Shown here piece by piece: positions 60,656-64,000 of a DNA stretch of 64,000 bases; position 1 is the stretch's first letter; the number at the start of each line of letters is the position of its first letter. The notes beneath the pieces are model-generated. The model saw nothing but the letters and a program-made list of their open reading frames with translations. It searched no databases and had not been told where the DNA came from. This stretch comes from Stenotrophomonas cyclobalanopsidis (GTDB lineage: Bacteria > Pseudomonadota > Gammaproteobacteria > Xanthomonadales > Xanthomonadaceae), in assembly GCF_008710035.1 (NCBI RefSeq), contig NZ_VYKI01000011.1, forward strand, positions 77,924-141,923, written 5' to 3'. The translations under genes were made by a program, and so were the position numbers.

Positions 60656-62277
60656 ACACCGGGCCGAACGATCTGCAGCGACGCCGTTTCCTGCGTGACA
60701 GCGCGCGCTGGGCGCTGGCCACGGCCACCGTGGCGGCACTGCCAGCCGCGCTGGCGGCGCCCGGCCCGCGCGATGACACCCAGGTGCTGGCACGGGTGCG
60801 TGGCGGGCGGGTGCGCGGCCAGCGCGAACAGGGCGTGCTGGTGTTCCGCGGCCTGCGCTACGGCGCGGACACGGCCGCCTACCGCTTCCAGCCACCCCGG
60901 CCCGAAGCGGCCTGGCGCGGCATCGCCGACGCGCTGGAGTACGGCGCGGCGGCAGCGCAGGGGGGCGCGGAAGGCCCCGGCAGCGAGGACTGCCTGTTCC
61001 TCAATGTGTGGACGCCGGCGCTGGATGCGCGCGCGCGGCGGCCGGTGCTGGTCTACATCCACGGCGGCGGCTTCAACAACGGCTCCGGCAGCGACCCGCT
61101 GTACGACGGCAGCGCGCTGTGCCGCCGTGGTGACGTGGTGGTGGTCACCCTCAACCATCGCCTGAACACCTTTGGTTACCTGTACCTGGGCGCGTTGGGC
61201 GATCCGCGTTACGCCGCGTCCGGCAATGCCGGCCAGCTGGACCTGGTGCAGGCGCTGCGGTGGGTGCGCGAGCACGCCACGACGTTTGGCGGCGATCCGG
61301 GCAACATCACCGTGTTCGGCCAGTCCGGCGGCGGCGCCAAGATCGCCACGCTGATGGCGATGCCGACCGCGCGCGGCCTGTTCCAGCGGGCGTGGACCAT
61401 GAGCGGCCAGCAGGTCACCGCCGCCGGCCCACGCGCGGCCGCACAGCGCGCGGCGGTGGCGATGGAGGCGGTGCACGCTTCGGACCTGGCCGCGCTGCTG
61501 CGCCTGCCAGCGGCCGACCTGCTGGCAGCCACCCGCGCCCGCGATCCGTCGCGGGTGGAAGACACGGCGCTGTACTTCGGGCCGGTGCTGGACGAGGTGG
61601 TGCTGCCGGTGCATCCGTTCTGGCCACAGGCACCGGCACAGTCGGCCTCCATCCCGATGGTGATCGGCAACACCCACGATGAAACCCGCGCCTTTCTCGG
61701 CAACGACCCGGGCAACTTCGCGCTGGACTGGAACACCCTGCCAGCGCAGCTGGAAAAACAGCAGTTCGTCGATCTGCTGCCGTCGGTGGTGATCGAGCAC
61801 TACCGCCGCCTGTATCCGCACTACACGGCGTCGGAGGTGTTCTTCGCCGCCACCACCGCCGGGCGCTCCTGGCGTGGCGCGGTGGAGGAGCTGGAAGCGC
61901 GTGCGCGGCAGCCGGCCACGGCGGCACCAACCTGGTCCTACCAGCTCGACTGGCCCTCGCCGGTGGAAGAAGGGCGCCTGCGCGCCTTCCACACCCTGGA
62001 CATTCCGCTGGTGTTCGACAACGCCGGCCTGCCCACGGCGCGCACCGGCGGTGGCGAAGACGCACGTGCACTGGCGGCGACCATGAGCGACGCGCTGATC
62101 GCCTTCGCCCGCCACGGCGACCCCAACCACGCCGGGCTGGCGGACTGGGCGCCGTACACCCTGCCGCAGCGGCGCACGATGCTGTTCGACGTGCGCAGCC
62201 GCGGCGCCGATGACCCGCGCGGTGGCGAGCGCGAGCTCTACCAGCGCGTCCCCTTCCTGCAACGAGGCACCGCCTGA
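60652..62277 (+). CDS. Secreted carboxylesterase, type B
   Basis: The 541-residue precursor has a Tat-like signal (QRRRFLRDSARWALATATV). The type B fold shows the oxyanion loop IHGGGFNNGSG, SEDCLFLNVW, and the nucleophile segment FGQSGGG; GESAGG is more usual, so the Gln is a variant. The catalytic His is probably in ARHGDPN. It likely removes acyl groups from pectin or related polymers. The ATG overlaps the upstream stop. The third gene follows after one base. Confidence 0.87.
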   Translation: MNTGPNDLQRRRFLRDSARWALATATVAALPAALAAPGPRDDTQVLARVRGGRVRGQREQGVLVFRGLRYGADTAAYRFQPPRPEAAWRGIADALEYGAAAAQGGAEGPGSEDCLFLNVWTPALDARARRPVLVYIHGGGFNNGSGSDPLYDGSALCRRGDVVVVTLNHRLNTFGYLYLGALGDPRYAASGNAGQLDLVQALRWVREHATTFGGDPGNITVFGQSGGGAKIATLMAMPTARGLFQRAWTMSGQQVTAAGPRAAAQRAAVAMEAVHASDLAALLRLPAADLLAATRARDPSRVEDTALYFGPVLDEVVLPVHPFWPQAPAQSASIPMVIGNTHDETRAFLGNDPGNFALDWNTLPAQLEKQQFVDLLPSVVIEHYRRLYPHYTASEVFFAATTAGRSWRGAVEELEARARQPATAAPTWSYQLDWPSPVEEGRLRAFHTLDIPLVFDNAGLPTARTGGGEDARALAATMSDALIAFARHGDPNHAGLADWAPYTLPQRRTMLFDVRSRGADDPRGGERELYQRVPFLQRGTA

Positions 62278-62278
62278 G

Positions 62279-63136
62279 ATGCGCCTGCTGCCTGTCCTGC
62301 TGGCCCTGGCCGTGGCCGGCGCGGCCCACGCCGCCGTCGACCCGTCGATCAGCGACCGCCCCGCGCCCACACCGATCCGCGCCAGCAAGATCGTGCTGGT
62401 CGGCGATTCGACCACCGCCGTGCAGGGCGGCTGGGGCCCGGCCTTCTGCGCCGACCACATGACCTCGTTCGCTGCCTGCCTGAACCTGGCGCGCGGTGGC
62501 CGCAGCACCTACAACTATCGCGCCGAGGGTTCGTGGGCGCTGGTCGAGGCGGAGATACGCACGCCGGGCTATGCCGCCACCTGGGTGCTGATCCAGTTCG
62601 GCCACAACGACCAGCCGGGCAAGCCGGGGCGCTCGACCGACCTGCAGCATGAGTTTCCCGACAACCTGCGCCGCTACGTGCAGCAGGTGCGCGCGGCCGG
62701 CGCCAAACCGGTGCTGCTGACCCCGCTGAGCCGACGCCAGTTCGCCGATGGCGTGCTGGTGGACGACCTGGCACCGTGGGCCGACAGCGTGCGGGCGGTG
62801 GCGCGCGAACTGCAGGTGCCGCTGGTCGATCTGCATGGCCGCAGCCGCGCGCTGGTGCAGGCGCTGGGACCGGTGGCGGCGATGCGGCTTGCGCAGGCAC
62901 CCGCCACGCAGGCGCAGGTGGCCAGCGCCCTGGGCGGCACCACGGTTGGCGCCAGCCCTGCCCTGGCCGGCGCACCGGCGGCGGTGCAGAACGCCGCGCT
63001 GGAACCGATGGGGCAGGCCAAGCAGGCCTTCGATTACACCCATCTGGGCGACAAGGGCGCCCGGGTGTTCGCCACCCTGGTGGCCACGGAACTGGCGCGC
63101 GAGGTACCGGAGCTGCGCGCAGTGCTGCTGCCATGA
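62279..63136 (+). CDS. Secreted SGNH rhamnogalacturonan acetylesterase-like protein
   Basis: The 285-residue precursor has a signal peptide (MRLLPVLLALAVAGAAHA). SGNH blocks are visible: GDSTTAVQG (Ser), GGRST (Gly), FGHND (Asn) and DYTHLGD (Asp-x-x-His). It resembles rhamnogalacturonan acetylesterases and is similar to the esterase part of the protein at 48871. The ATG lies one base after the previous stop, so the three esterase genes form one operon. Confidence 0.88.
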   Translation: MRLLPVLLALAVAGAAHAAVDPSISDRPAPTPIRASKIVLVGDSTTAVQGGWGPAFCADHMTSFAACLNLARGGRSTYNYRAEGSWALVEAEIRTPGYAATWVLIQFGHNDQPGKPGRSTDLQHEFPDNLRRYVQQVRAAGAKPVLLTPLSRRQFADGVLVDDLAPWADSVRAVARELQVPLVDLHGRSRALVQALGPVAAMRLAQAPATQAQVASALGGTTVGASPALAGAPAAVQNAALEPMGQAKQAFDYTHLGDKGARVFATLVATELAREVPELRAVLLP

Positions 63137-63255
63137 TGGCAGAAATGTCGCTAAAATGAGGCCAATTGCGCCGAATGTTGCCGAAATTCGCACCATCTAG
63201 AAACAATGAAGATCTGAAAACATTCTGTTAACCCGGCTCGCCTAGACTGGCCGAC

Positions 63256-63843
63256 ATGGGAGCGACGTTCACACCACTGCCGTTCACCGGCCGCGATCAC
63301 CTGCTGGCGGCCATCGACGGCGCGGTCTGCCTGGCGGATCCGGCGCTGATCACCCACGCCCTGCAGAAGGTGCTGCGCGAGGCCATCATCGATCCGCTCA
63401 TCGAACTGCCGCCGAGCGTGCGCCGCCCGGTGGACGGCCACTACGCACGCCGTGAACTGCACCGCAGCCCGACCCTGGGCTACAGCGTCATCGCCATGTG
63501 CTGGGGCCCGGGGCAGGGCACGCCGCTGCACGACCACGACGCGATGTGGTGCGTGGAAGGCGTCTGGCAGGGCGAATTGATCGTCACCCCCTATGCGCTG
63601 CTGGAACGGCAGGGCGACCGCCACCGCTTCGCCGCGCAGGAAGCCCTGTACGGCTACTGCGGCAGCGCCGGCAGCCTGATTCCGCCGCACGAGTACCACA
63701 CGCTGCGCAACGCCAGCGATACCGACGTGGCAGTGTCGGTGCATGTGTACCAGGGCGTGATGGAACGCAGCGCCGTGTTCGATCCGCTCGACGATGGCTG
63801 GTACCAGCACCGGGTGAAGATGATGGAGACTGACACGGCCTGA
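63256..63843 (+). CDS. Cysteine dioxygenase-like cupin protein
   Basis: The 195-residue protein looks like a type I thiol dioxygenase: PLHDHDAMWCVEGVWQGEL includes the HxH iron ligands and a Cys at the crosslink position, and PPHEYHTLRN gives the third His. The family oxidises cysteine or another small thiol to a sulfinate. The ATG at 63256 has no strong ribosome site. AT-rich sequence (63137-63255) precedes it and probably holds its promoter. Confidence 0.85.
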   Translation: MGATFTPLPFTGRDHLLAAIDGAVCLADPALITHALQKVLREAIIDPLIELPPSVRRPVDGHYARRELHRSPTLGYSVIAMCWGPGQGTPLHDHDAMWCVEGVWQGELIVTPYALLERQGDRHRFAAQEALYGYCGSAGSLIPPHEYHTLRNASDTDVAVSVHVYQGVMERSAVFDPLDDGWYQHRVKMMETDTA

Positions 63844-63860
63844 CCGCGTCCCGCCCCAGA

Positions 63861-64000
63861 TAGCGCCGGGCCATGCCCGGCGGCTCCGCCTCCCATCAAC
63901 GCGGCACGACGGCCACCTTGTTCAACCGTCTGGGCGCTGCGCTGCCTCGTATAGTCGAGCTTGCTCGACTGCTGTTGGTGCCATGCGAAGAGCAGTCGAG
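63861..64000. repeat. SMAG-like elements at the window end
   Basis: TAGCGCCGGGCCATGCCCGG at 63861-63883, 18 bp after the preceding stop, and a second variant TAGTCGAGCTTGCTCGACT at 63952-63970. Its likely opposed partner begins CAGTCGAG at 63993 and is cut by the window edge. Confidence 0.7.

Overview
The window is about 64 kb of GC-rich gammaproteobacterial chromosome. Gene content and the many short GTAG-headed palindromes (SMAG-type REP elements) point to Stenotrophomonas, most likely the S. maltophilia complex, in the Lysobacteraceae/Xanthomonadaceae. This is inferred from repeat type and protein family flavour, not from a database match. I saw no rRNA, tRNA, CRISPR array, insertion sequence or prophage.

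Layout. 1-9 kb: gltB (5' end outside the window) and gltD for glutamate synthase, a membrane sensor kinase whose phosphoacceptor His position is Gln, and a double-domain methylglyoxal synthase. 9-10.3 kb: a repeat-rich stretch with a four-copy 113-bp tandem array. 10.3-24.6 kb: core housekeeping genes (YgjP-type metalloprotease, rdgC, ttcA, plsB with coupled secreted partners, a trypsin-like protease, pyrF with an e(P4)-type acid phosphatase, yceH, a GNAT acetyltransferase, rep, tdk). 24.6-25.1 kb: a non-coding island of two inverted copies of a hairpin element. 25.1-37.6 kb: opgD, a Ser/Thr kinase with an ECF sigma factor, mutM, an EF-hand protein coupled to a fatty-acid desaturase, an orphan ABC ATPase, a secreted lipase-like pair, a class A acid phosphatase, and a small secreted pair of unknown function. 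38-46.7 kb: a TonB-dependent receptor, an AIM24-type protein, a patatin-like lipoprotein, a divergent SF1 helicase-like protein, and an Lrp-type regulator divergent from phhA. 46.8-48.8 kb: a Fic protein with a C-terminal winged helix, divergent from a DUF2442-DMP19 fusion, with two matched palindromes between them.

48.9-63.1 kb is a pectin/rhamnogalacturonan degradation locus. One minus-strand run has kduI, kduD and an SGNH esterase-cupin fusion. A second has an FAH-type hydratase, a three-part TRAP transporter, a PL10 pectate lyase, a GH43 enzyme and a LacI regulator. A divergent plus-strand run encodes three secreted esterases. Two near-identical candidate operator sites lie upstream of kduI and between the divergent operons, so the LacI protein probably controls all three units. 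Logic: esterases deacetylate pectin, the lyase and GH43 enzyme cut it, the TRAP system imports an acidic product, and KduI/KduD convert unsaturated uronate toward KDG. A cysteine-dioxygenase-like cupin gene and more REPs close the window.

The most interesting items are the Fic/DMP19 module with its twin operator, the paired hairpin element at 24.6-25.1 kb, the His-less histidine kinase, the tandem methylglyoxal synthase, and the secreted Cys-rich/thioredoxin-like pair at 36.7-38.2 kb.
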